A stretch of 8,598 nucleotides of DNA. Source: CAJJBL01 sp964519035. GTDB taxonomy: Bacteria > Pseudomonadota > Alphaproteobacteria > Puniceispirillales > Marisalimonadaceae. Made by a program: the position numbers and the translations under genes. Positions 1-6,370 of the stretch are shown here, in pieces; positions within the stretch are counted from its first letter, which is position 1; the number at the start of each line of letters is the position of its first letter. Below the pieces are notes generated by a model. That model saw nothing but the letters and a program-made list of their open reading frames with translations, ran no database searches and was not told the DNA's origin. The stretch spans positions 1-8,598 of the forward strand of contig CAZFKZ010000056.1 of assembly GCA_964519035.1 (NCBI GenBank), read 5' to 3'.

Positions 1-804
1 TAAATTTTCAAATACGTTTGAGCTTGTTATTTCTTGTCCTGGAAAAATTATGCAAGCTCTTTCTATTACATTTTTTAATTCTCTTACATTACCTGGCCAA
101 TTATGTTTTGTAAGTGCAGTAATGGCATCTGGAGTGAAAATAGGTTGGCTAGACTTCTCTAAATTTAAACTATCCTTTAGCTTTATAAGTAAACTAGGTA
201 TATCAGTTCTTCTTTCGGCAAGTGAAGGAACATTTATGGGTAAAACATTAATTCTAAAATATAAATCAGCTCTAAATTCACCACTTTCTACTTTTTTTTC
301 TAAATCTCTGTGAGTAGCGCAAATTAACCTGAGGTTAATTTTAATATCTTCAGCCCCGCCAACTCTTTGAATCGACTTGCTCTCAATAGCTCTTAGAAGC
401 TTTGCTTGCAAAGCTAGTGGCATATCCCCAATTTCATCTAAGAATAATGATCCACCGCTAGACTGTTCAAATCGTCCTTTTCTAAGTTTGTCTGCGCCTG
501 TAAAAGAACCTTTTTCATGTCCAAATAATTCTGACTCTAATAACTCAGACGGTATTGCTGCACAGTTTACAGTTACAAAGGGTCCTTTTTTTTTGGAACA
601 TTTATGAATAGCTTGAGCAACTATGTCTTTTCCTGTGCCTGTTTCACCTAAAATTAAAGCTGTACTGTCCGTTTGAGAAACCATTCCAATTAAATTTCTC
701 AATGACTTTGTCTCTCCACTTTCACCATCAATCATATCTTCTAATATATGAGTGTGAGATCTACTGGGATTTGATTGGTCAATAATTTCGTTAACTACAT
801 TCAT
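1..804 (-). CDS. FleQ-like sigma-54-dependent transcriptional activator, receiver-less, C-terminus outside window
   Basis: AAA+ enhancer-binding protein that would use ATP to remodel sigma-54 RNA polymerase, here probably as flagellar master activator. The 268 visible codons run open to base 1. Seen: Walker A GETGTGKD (53-60), the sigma-54-contacting loop as GSFTGA (99-104, usually GAFTGA), Walker B GGSLFLDE (117-124), ATHRDL (163-168), arginine-finger segment FRADLYFRINV (177-187) and WPGNVREL (236-243). Only about 30 residues precede the AAA+ domain, so no receiver domain exists. The ATG at 804-802 is the first possible start because an in-frame TAA lies directly upstream (807-805). The Fis-type HTH, if present, is beyond the left edge. 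FleQ-likeness rests on remembered similarity (the IERACIIFPGQE stretch after GNVREL), the place beside fliEFGHIJ, and FleQ-type boxes in its upstream region. FleQ's LFRS motif and R-N pair for c-di-GMP (from memory) are not seen. Confidence 0.9.
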   Translation of the reverse strand, partial: MNVVNEIIDQSNPSRSHTHILEDMIDGESGETKSLRNLIGMVSQTDSTALILGETGTGKDIVAQAIHKCSKKKGPFVTVNCAAIPSELLESELFGHEKGSFTGADKLRKGRFEQSSGGSLFLDEIGDMPLALQAKLLRAIESKSIQRVGGAEDIKINLRLICATHRDLEKKVESGEFRADLYFRINVLPINVPSLAERRTDIPSLLIKLKDSLNLEKSSQPIFTPDAITALTKHNWPGNVRELKNVIERACIIFPGQEITSSNVFENL

Positions 805-814
805 TTAAACACTC

Positions 815-828
815 GTCAAATAATTGAA
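815..828. promoter_or_regulatory. Candidate FleQ/FlrA-type operator, proximal copy (one mismatch)
   Basis: The sequence GTCAAATAATTGAA fits GTCA-N6-TGAC except for the last base. It resembles the FleQ-box consensus GTCa-N-TAAAtTGAC, recalled from Pseudomonas work. It lies 10 bp upstream of the leftward activator's ATG, so binding there could also repress that gene. Its centre is 32 bp, about three helical turns, from the better copy at 847-860. Confidence 0.45.
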
Positions 829-846
829 ATAAAAAAAGAATATTTT

Positions 847-860
847 GTCATAAAAATGAC
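847..860. promoter_or_regulatory. Candidate FleQ/FlrA-type operator (perfect GTCAT-N4-ATGAC inverted repeat)
   Basis: GTCATAAAAATGAC is a perfect 5-bp inverted repeat around AAAA and fits GTCA-N6-TGAC fully. It matches the FleQ-box consensus recalled from Pseudomonas (GTCa-N-TAAAtTGAC) in all but the central AT bases. It sits about 117 bp upstream of the predicted start of the rightward sigma-54 transcript, a normal distance for an enhancer. It is also between the two divergent activator genes. I found no other perfect GTCA-N6-TGAC in the window. Function is inferred. Confidence 0.55.
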
Positions 861-880
861 TTTAAAAAATTATTCACAAT

Positions 881-939
881 AAAACAATTCAAAAATTAAT
901 AAATTTTACAATGTACAAAACAAAAAAAACAAAAAAAAA
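881..939. other. Run of A-tracts, possible intrinsically bent DNA
   Basis: On the plus strand this stretch is nearly free of G and carries A-runs at about 881-884, 891-895, 901-903 (continuing as AAATTTT), 917-920, 922-929 and 931-939. Several centres are about 10-11 bp apart, as in curved DNA. It lies between the candidate FleQ boxes and the sigma-54 promoter. There a bend could help bound activators reach the polymerase. In AT-rich intergenic DNA this could also be chance. Confidence 0.4.
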
Positions 940-944
940 CAATT

Positions 945-960
945 TGGCAAACTTCTTGCT
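945..960 (+). promoter_or_regulatory. Sigma-54 (-24/-12) promoter of the flbD-like-fliEFGHIJ operon
   Basis: TTGGCAAACTTCTTGCT has the -24 element TGGCA and the -12 element TTGC, with GG (946-947) and GC (958-959) exactly 10 bases apart, the diagnostic sigma-54 spacing. The predicted transcript start is near 971, giving a leader of about 21 nt that holds only the ribosome-binding site. The two flanking sigma-54 activator genes and the upstream operator-like repeats support the call. Confidence 0.88.
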
Positions 961-980
961 TCTTACATTCAACGATTTCA

Positions 981-985
981 AGGAG
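981..985 (+). promoter_or_regulatory. Ribosome binding site of the FlbD-like gene
   Basis: AGGAG lies 6 bp before the ATG at 992 and fixes that start. It falls inside the short leader predicted from the sigma-54 promoter. Confidence 0.8.
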
Positions 986-991
986 TTTTAA

Positions 992-2191
992 ATGAACCAA
1001 ATTATTGTAGTTCAAAATAAGTTAACAATAGCATCTAACCTTTCTAATATACTAGAGAACAGAGATATAACAGTTATAAAAGCAGGAACTGATAGTTCTA
1101 AGCCTGATTTTTCTGGAATTGATCTTGTTGGTTATCAAGCAGATACCATAGTGTGTTCAGATATTTTTGAAAAAGAAATAGGCGGTTCTTCTAAACTTGT
1201 ATCTATGGCAAGACAGGCTAAATTAACAAAGGTAATTATTATAAGTGATAATAATAAAATAGATGGTATAGAAATTAAAGATGAACTTGGTGGGGCTATA
1301 AAAAGAATATCTCTTCAAGATTATACTGATCCATATGCCTTAGAGTTAATATTTAATATTTGTTGTCCTAATATTTCTTTTGCTGCGGGGGATTCCCAAA
1401 CTTTTGAACTTTTGTCTCTAGCAAGACGTGTTGCAAATACAGATGTGACAGTGTTTATAAATGGACCTACTGGTTCTGGCAAAGAAGTTTTAGCAAATTA
1501 TCTTCATGATAACTCAAATAGAAAAGGTGAGCCTTTTGTAGCTGTCAACTGTGCTGCCATTCCTGAAAATATGCTTGAGGCTATTTTATTTGGTCATGAA
1601 AAAGGAGCTTTTACAGGTGCTTCTAACGCAAACAAAGGAATATTTAGAGCAGCCGATAAAGGCACATTACTTTTGGACGAAATATCAGAGATGCCTTTAT
1701 CTTTGCAAGCAAAATTATTAAGAGTTTTACAAGAAAGAAAAGTTACTCCTGTGGGTGGACAAAGAGATATTGATGTTGATGTTAGAGTGTTGGCAACTTC
1801 AAATAGGGATATGGCTTCAGAAGTTAGACAGTCTAGATTTAGAGAAGATTTATATTACAGGTTAAATGTATTCCCATTGCAAACTAAAAATCTATCTGCT
1901 CGTAAAGACGATATATTACCAATTTCTTTAAAAATATTAGATAAACATAAAAAAGAAAATGGAACTATTCCTTTTATTAATTATGAAGCTCGTGAGTTGT
2001 TAATCAATCACAGTTGGCCTGGTAATGTAAGAGAATTAGAGAATACTCTTCAAAGAGCACTCGTTTTAAGTGATCATTCTGTAATTGAAAAATCTTCAAT
2101 TATGATTGATCAGTCCCTTTTAAATATTAACGAAAAATCTTCAGTTGAAACTCTTGCAGATCAATTAGCATTTGCTAGAGCCACTTATTAA
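992..2191 (+). CDS. flbD: FlbD-like sigma-54 activator with degenerate receiver and no C-terminal HTH
   Basis: Second AAA+ sigma-54 activator of the locus, likely driving later flagellar genes. Residues 1-127 resemble a receiver fold but lack the acidic pocket (it begins MNQIIVVQNK), so phosphorylation is unlikely, as in Caulobacter FlbD. The AAA+ domain spans about 130-365: Walker A GPTGSGKE (158-165), an intact GAFTGA (205-210), Walker B GTLLLDE (224-230), the SNRD segment near 270-273, FREDLYYRLNV (283-293) and WPGNVREL (342-349). Stretches such as FVAVNCAAIPENMLE and LLLDEISEM match FlbD as I recall it. The protein ends at 399 aa, about 50 residues after GNVREL, where FlbD (about 455 aa) continues into a Fis-type helix-turn-helix. 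None is present here or in the 21 bp before fliE, so no simple frameshift hides it. It is first in the operon, directly behind the sigma-54 promoter. FleR/FlrC is an alternative family name. Confidence 0.88.
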   Translation: MNQIIVVQNKLTIASNLSNILENRDITVIKAGTDSSKPDFSGIDLVGYQADTIVCSDIFEKEIGGSSKLVSMARQAKLTKVIIISDNNKIDGIEIKDELGGAIKRISLQDYTDPYALELIFNICCPNISFAAGDSQTFELLSLARRVANTDVTVFINGPTGSGKEVLANYLHDNSNRKGEPFVAVNCAAIPENMLEAILFGHEKGAFTGASNANKGIFRAADKGTLLLDEISEMPLSLQAKLLRVLQERKVTPVGGQRDIDVDVRVLATSNRDMASEVRQSRFREDLYYRLNVFPLQTKNLSARKDDILPISLKILDKHKKENGTIPFINYEARELLINHSWPGNVRELENTLQRALVLSDHSVIEKSSIMIDQSLLNINEKSSVETLADQLAFARATY

Positions 2192-2212
2192 CATTTTAAA
2201 AGGAATTATAAC

Positions 2213-2524
2213 ATGCAGGTAAATTCTCAAAGTAATGGTTTAGCTAACTTAAGACAAAATATCTTAGATAAGGCAAACGAAGCTTTTTCAGGTGGAGAAA
2301 AAGCAGAAGACTTCTCAAAGAAAATTGGAGATGCGTTAAATTCTGTAGCTGAAAATCAAAATAAATCAGCAGAGATTACTAAAGCGTATGAACTTGGAAA
2401 AGAAACTGACTTAACTAAAGTAATTGTACAGCAACAAATATCAAACATTGCATTTCAAATGACTTTAAACGTTAGAAACAAAGTACTTAGTTCATATAAA
2501 GATATTATGAATATGCCGGTTTAA
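2213..2524 (+). CDS. fliE: Flagellar hook-basal body protein FliE
   Basis: Small secreted protein that joins the FliF MS ring to the proximal rod and is among the first export substrates. At 103 aa it has the usual family length. The C-terminal half carries the FliE signature: QQQISNIAFQMTLNVRNKVL followed by a SYKDIMNMPV ending, which matches the RNKxxxAYxEIMxMPV end typical of the family. The N-terminal 60 residues are polar and alanine/asparagine-rich, as is normal. There is no signal peptide, as expected for a type III substrate. AAAAGGA at 2198-2204 supports the ATG. It starts 21 bp after the FlbD-like gene and 22 bp before fliF. Identification is firm from the C-terminus and the position. 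Confidence 0.95.
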   Translation: MQVNSQSNGLANLRQNILDKANEAFSGGEKAEDFSKKIGDALNSVAENQNKSAEITKAYELGKETDLTKVIVQQQISNIAFQMTLNVRNKVLSSYKDIMNMPV

Positions 2525-2546
2525 TTAATTACATTAGGAAAAAAAA

Positions 2547-4259
2547 ATGGCTGAAGCAACAACTGGAAATAATCTGGCAGGTTTAGATCAAGGAACTGGA
2601 ATCATGAGTAGAGTATCATCTACTTTTTCTAATGTTCGAAGGATGAGCGCTGATCCTGCTGTACAAAAATCTGTCCCATTAGTTTTTGGAGTGATAGTTG
2701 CGTTTATAGGTATCATAGTTTTTTTTACTATGCAAAAACCTGATATGACTACACTTTTTGCATCTCTTCCAGAAAGTGAAAAATCAGCTGTAATTCAAAC
2801 TCTTAAACAAAATGGAGTTGATGTATCTTTAAATCCTTCCACTGGTGAAGTTGTCGTTCCACTTGATGCTTATCATCAAGCACGAATGCTTTTAGCTGCA
2901 GAAGGTTTGCCTGCTTCAGTACCTGACGGATATCAAAGCCTTGGAGATATGCCAATGGGAACCAGTCGTTCAGTTGAGGCTATTAAAATTAAGCAAAGCT
3001 TAGAAGCTGAGTTAGCAAGATCTGTTAATTTTATTTCTGGAATAAGTTCTGCAAGAGTACATTTGGCAATTCCTGAAAAAACAGTTTTTGCAAGAGAACT
3101 TGCATTGCCATCGGCATCTGTATTTGTAAAACTTTCTAATGGAAGGTCACTAGGAAGGCAGCAAGTACAGTCTATTGTTCACTTGGTGGCGTCTTCGGTT
3201 CCAAATTTACCAGCTGAAAATATTACTGTAGTCGATCAATTTGGAGAGTTATTATCAAAGCCTTCAAGCGATGTCGGCTCATCAGTATCAAATGAACAAA
3301 TGTCACAAACTATGAGATTAGGCGAGATATATCGTTCTAGGGTCATTTCACTTTTAACACCTATGGTTGGAGCAGGCAATTTAAAAGCTGAAATTAATGT
3401 AGATATGAATTTTACTAAAAGCCAAACAACAACAGAATCTGTTGATCCAAAAGGAAATGCCCTAAGAAGTGAACAAACATCTTTGGATGAAAGTGCAAAC
3501 CCTGAAGCTAAAGGAATTCCTGGAGCGTTATCAAATGCTCCACCTTTAGCTCCTGATTTAAAGCAAACAGTTCCTGATGCACAAAATGCAGGCAATAATC
3601 TTAAACAAAGAAGTCAAACTTCTGTTAAAAATTATGAAGTCAGTAAAAAAGTTGAAACGACAACAGCTCAATATGGACAAATTAGCAAAATAAAAGCTGC
3701 TGTTATTATTAGAGAGAAAAAAATCATTGCAGAAGATGGTACAGGTTCTTTTGAAAAACTTACTGATAAACAGTTGCTTGAGATTAAATCACTTGTGCAA
3801 GAAGCACTAGGTTTTGATAAAGCAAGAGGTGATAGCGTAACAGTTACTAGTAGTCCTTTTGTAGATATTATGGAAAAAGAGATAGCTCCTTGGTACGAAA
3901 GTAGTGCAGTTAAAGATCTTGCCCAACAACTTGCAACTGTTTTAATATTAGCCATAGTAATCTTTGGAGCTCTCCATCCTTTATTAAAAAGAGTTCTTGT
4001 ACCTTCTGGTTTTGCACCAGGAGCAGGATCTATCGCTGACATTGATGAGGATGATAATGATAAAGTTGAAGTTTCAGAAGGAGAATCGTTAGAGGATATC
4101 AAAGCTAAGTTAAAACCTAAAAAGACAGCTATATCAGCAGAAATGCTAGACACAGCTAATACTTATGATGATAAAGTAGCTGTAATAAGAATGATAGTTG
4201 GAGATGAAGCTGGTCGAGTTTCAAGTGTATTCAAAAGTATGATGGAAAAAGATAGTTAA
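2547..4259 (+). CDS. fliF: Flagellar MS-ring protein FliF
   Basis: Inner-membrane protein that assembles the MS ring, the base on which rod, switch and export gate are built. At 570 aa it is full length. Layout: cytoplasmic N-terminus (1-42), first membrane segment (about 43-62), periplasmic ring-building region with the conserved LFASLPESE start (70-78), the DGYQSLGDM and SVNFISGISSARVHLAIPEK stretches, a variable proline/asparagine-rich loop with GIPGALSN (323-330), second membrane segment (about 461-480), and an acidic cytoplasmic tail (500-570). The tail ends in the FliG-binding segment around KVAVIRMIVGDEAGRVSSVF, just before fliG. AGGA at 2536-2539 supports the ATG. Long open frames on the opposite strand here are shadows. 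It shares its first codons (MAEA) with the next gene. Confidence 0.97.
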   Translation: MAEATTGNNLAGLDQGTGIMSRVSSTFSNVRRMSADPAVQKSVPLVFGVIVAFIGIIVFFTMQKPDMTTLFASLPESEKSAVIQTLKQNGVDVSLNPSTGEVVVPLDAYHQARMLLAAEGLPASVPDGYQSLGDMPMGTSRSVEAIKIKQSLEAELARSVNFISGISSARVHLAIPEKTVFARELALPSASVFVKLSNGRSLGRQQVQSIVHLVASSVPNLPAENITVVDQFGELLSKPSSDVGSSVSNEQMSQTMRLGEIYRSRVISLLTPMVGAGNLKAEINVDMNFTKSQTTTESVDPKGNALRSEQTSLDESANPEAKGIPGALSNAPPLAPDLKQTVPDAQNAGNNLKQRSQTSVKNYEVSKKVETTTAQYGQISKIKAAVIIREKKIIAEDGTGSFEKLTDKQLLEIKSLVQEALGFDKARGDSVTVTSSPFVDIMEKEIAPWYESSAVKDLAQQLATVLILAIVIFGALHPLLKRVLVPSGFAPGAGSIADIDEDDNDKVEVSEGESLEDIKAKLKPKKTAISAEMLDTANTYDDKVAVIRMIVGDEAGRVSSVFKSMMEKDS

Positions 4260-4283
4260 TTTTAAAGGAAGTAGGGTAGTTCA

Positions 4284-5327
4284 ATGGCTGAAGCAGCAAA
4301 AAAAACAGAAGTTAAACCAAGCGAAATTTTTGAAGGTTTAACTGGCACCCAAAAATGTGCAATCTTGATGATGCTTATTGGAGAAGATGAGGCAGCTGAA
4401 ATTATGGGTAATTTATCACCTAAAGAAGTTCAAGTTTTAGGATCAGCAATGTATTCAGTGCAGGGTCTCGGCCAAGATACTGTTAATTTGGTATTAGACG
4501 AATTTTTAGCTATCATTAAGGCTCAAACAAGTCTGGGTATTTCAGGAGGTAACTATATAAGGAATGTCTTAACCAAATCTCTTGGAGACGATAAAGCTCA
4601 AACTGTATTAGGAAAGATAACGCCTACTGATAGTAATAAGGCTATAGAGATATTAGATTGGCTTGATGCGCGGTCAATTACGGATCTAATTATTGACGAA
4701 CATCCACAAATTATAGCCTTAATTATTTCTTATTTAGAGCCTGGTACTGCTTCAGATGTTTTAAATTTTTTACCTGAGAAAGATCAGTCAGACATTATTA
4801 GAAGAATCGCTACTTTACAAACAGTTCAGCCCGAAGCTCTAAAGGAGTTAGACAGAGTTATGCAAAAGGTATTTTCTTCAAATGCTAGCCTGCGAGCAAG
4901 TAAGGTTGGAGGTGTACAAGCAGCAGCTAAAATAATGAACTTTTCATCTGGAGATGGTGAAGCTAGAATTATGAAAGAAATTTTAAAAGAAGACAAAGCT
5001 CTCATGCAAGCTATTCAAGATAGTATGTTTGTATTTGAAACTTTGTTAATGTCTGATGATAAATCTTTACAAACTCTGTTAAGAGCCGTGGAGGATGACT
5101 TAATCATTCTTGCGCTAAAAGGTGCTGATGATGAATTAAAAAATAAGTTGTTTGGATGTATGTCACAAAGAGCAGCTGCAAATATTCAAGATGAAATGGA
5201 AGCTTTGGGACCAGTAAGGTTGACTGAAGTACAAGAAGCTCAAAAACAAATTATCGCAGTAGCAAGACAAATGTCTGATGAAGGTACAATCGTGTTAGCA
5301 GGCCGTGGTGGTGATGATTATGTATAA
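4284..5327 (+). CDS. fliG: Flagellar motor switch protein FliG
   Basis: Rotor/switch protein: its N-domain sits on FliF, its middle domain binds FliM, and its C-domain meets the stator to produce torque. At 347 aa it is full length. Seen: N-domain start LTGTQKCAILMMLIGEDEAAEI (19-40), the EHPQ motif (139-142) in DEHPQIIALIISYLEP, a middle segment VGGVQAAAKIMNF (208-220), MFVFETL (248-254), and the C-terminal torque helices with ALKGADDELKNKLF (277-290), MSQRAAANI (293-301) and LGPVRLTEVQEAQKQI (308-323). AAGGAA (4265-4270) and GTAGGG (4271-4276) both lie before the ATG. The gap after fliF is 24 bp. The conserved charged C-domain surface looks normal, so I see no sign of a non-rotating variant. 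Confidence 0.97.
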   Translation: MAEAAKKTEVKPSEIFEGLTGTQKCAILMMLIGEDEAAEIMGNLSPKEVQVLGSAMYSVQGLGQDTVNLVLDEFLAIIKAQTSLGISGGNYIRNVLTKSLGDDKAQTVLGKITPTDSNKAIEILDWLDARSITDLIIDEHPQIIALIISYLEPGTASDVLNFLPEKDQSDIIRRIATLQTVQPEALKELDRVMQKVFSSNASLRASKVGGVQAAAKIMNFSSGDGEARIMKEILKEDKALMQAIQDSMFVFETLLMSDDKSLQTLLRAVEDDLIILALKGADDELKNKLFGCMSQRAAANIQDEMEALGPVRLTEVQEAQKQIIAVARQMSDEGTIVLAGRGGDDYV

Positions 5328-5348
5328 AAATTTATAAAGTGATTTATT

Positions 5349-6353
5349 ATGTCTCTAAAAATCAACTATGATGAAAATATCAATAGCAAAGATATAGTTC
5401 CATTAGAGAGCTCTGAAATTAATTCTATTTTGAAAGCTCAATCAGATTCAGTTTTTGTTGAAGAAACAAAAATGAAACAAAATAAGTCTGATTTTGTTAA
5501 AAAATCATTAATTGATATTGCCTTGGAGTTTAAAAATAAAGAAACTGAATCTGATACAGCTAAACAAATAGGTGAAGAAAACTCTTTGTCAAATGAAGTT
5601 GAGAGTCAGGAAAAATCTATACCACAAGAAATTGTATCCCAAGAAAATAGTTTATCTGAAGTTAATGAAGACAATAAAATTGACCCTACAGAAATACTTT
5701 CAAGTAAAGATATCTCTGATCAAAAAGATTTATCACTTGAAAAAGAAAACGTAGAAAATGATAATCCAATAAATGCATCTGAAAGTTTTGAACAAAATCA
5801 GGAAGATATTAAGCCACAGATTGAAGAAGATACCCAACAAGCCCTTAATTCAGTTAGAGATGCTGTATCTCAGTCAATAAACAAACCTTCTGAAGAAAAA
5901 TTAAATGTTGAACCTATTAGTGATAACGAGAAAGAAATAGATAACGCTTCTCAAAAAATAGGAGAAGATTTAGAAAGTTTTAAAAATATATTTTCTGACC
6001 TTTCAAATATTACACAAGATATTTTATATGAAACAATAGAAAATAAAATTGTTGAAATTGCTCAAGAGTTAGCTGGGTATCAAATCGATAAGATGCCAGA
6101 AAAATATGAAAAAAAAATTAAAACGTTTTTAAAAAATATCAATCGTTTTGAAGAGAAAATGTCAATAGAAACTAACGATAAAGACTATGAAGCATTATCT
6201 AACATAGATGAATTTAATAATATTAATAATGAAATTAAGTTTTCACCCAATTCCCAACTTTCTAGAGGTGATATAGTTCTAAATTGTGGTGGAATGCATT
6301 ATTCAGAAAAAACAAAAAATAATATTAAAATCGTAAATAAGAATGAAAAATAA
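5349..6353 (+). CDS. fliH: Divergent, long FliH-like ATPase regulator
   Basis: FliH is the stator-like partner of the export ATPase FliI; it restrains FliI and links it to the C ring and export gate. The call rests on position between fliG and fliI plus the C-terminal region (about 222-320): an EIAQELAGYQ helix (236-245), MPEKYEKKIKTFLKNI, and a closing LSRGDIVLNCGGMHYSE (304-320) that recalls the GDI...G...Y end of FliH. Residues 60-200 are low-complexity, rich in Glu, Ser, Asn, Gln and Lys, and probably disordered. At 334 aa it is longer than typical FliH (about 230 aa). It has no tryptophan, so the N-terminal Trp pair used by enteric FliH to bind FlhA/FliN is absent. The ribosome site is weak (AAGTGA, 5337-5342). 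Identification by homology alone would be uncertain. Confidence 0.8.
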   Translation: MSLKINYDENINSKDIVPLESSEINSILKAQSDSVFVEETKMKQNKSDFVKKSLIDIALEFKNKETESDTAKQIGEENSLSNEVESQEKSIPQEIVSQENSLSEVNEDNKIDPTEILSSKDISDQKDLSLEKENVENDNPINASESFEQNQEDIKPQIEEDTQQALNSVRDAVSQSINKPSEEKLNVEPISDNEKEIDNASQKIGEDLESFKNIFSDLSNITQDILYETIENKIVEIAQELAGYQIDKMPEKYEKKIKTFLKNINRFEEKMSIETNDKDYEALSNIDEFNNINNEIKFSPNSQLSRGDIVLNCGGMHYSEKTKNNIKIVNKNEK

Positions 6354-6370
6354 ATTATATTGGAGTTTGT

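Noticed and set aside
50..607. Two plus-strand open frames (50-313 and 377-607)
   Set aside because: They lie opposite the FleQ-like activator, whose minus-strand frame carries every AAA+ motif. Their products show no family signature.
805..880. Sigma-70 promoter for the leftward activator
   Set aside because: Several weak -10-like hexamers exist but none has a convincing -35 at 16-18 bp. No minus-strand sigma-54 site is present either.
805..945. CtrA-like TTAA-N7-TTAA sites in the divergent region
   Set aside because: Only partial matches (for example TTAA-N7-TCAA near 805), which are expected by chance in DNA this AT-rich.
2192..2212. A frameshifted HTH after the FlbD-like stop
   Set aside because: Only 21 bp separate the stop from fliE, too little for a helix-turn-helix in any frame.
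3236..4153. Minus-strand open frames inside fliF
   Set aside because: Antisense shadows of a well-conserved gene, Ser/Ala-rich products without motifs or ribosome sites.
5572..5754. 60-codon plus-strand frame inside fliH
   Set aside because: Lysine-rich product from an A-rich low-complexity stretch of fliH in another frame.
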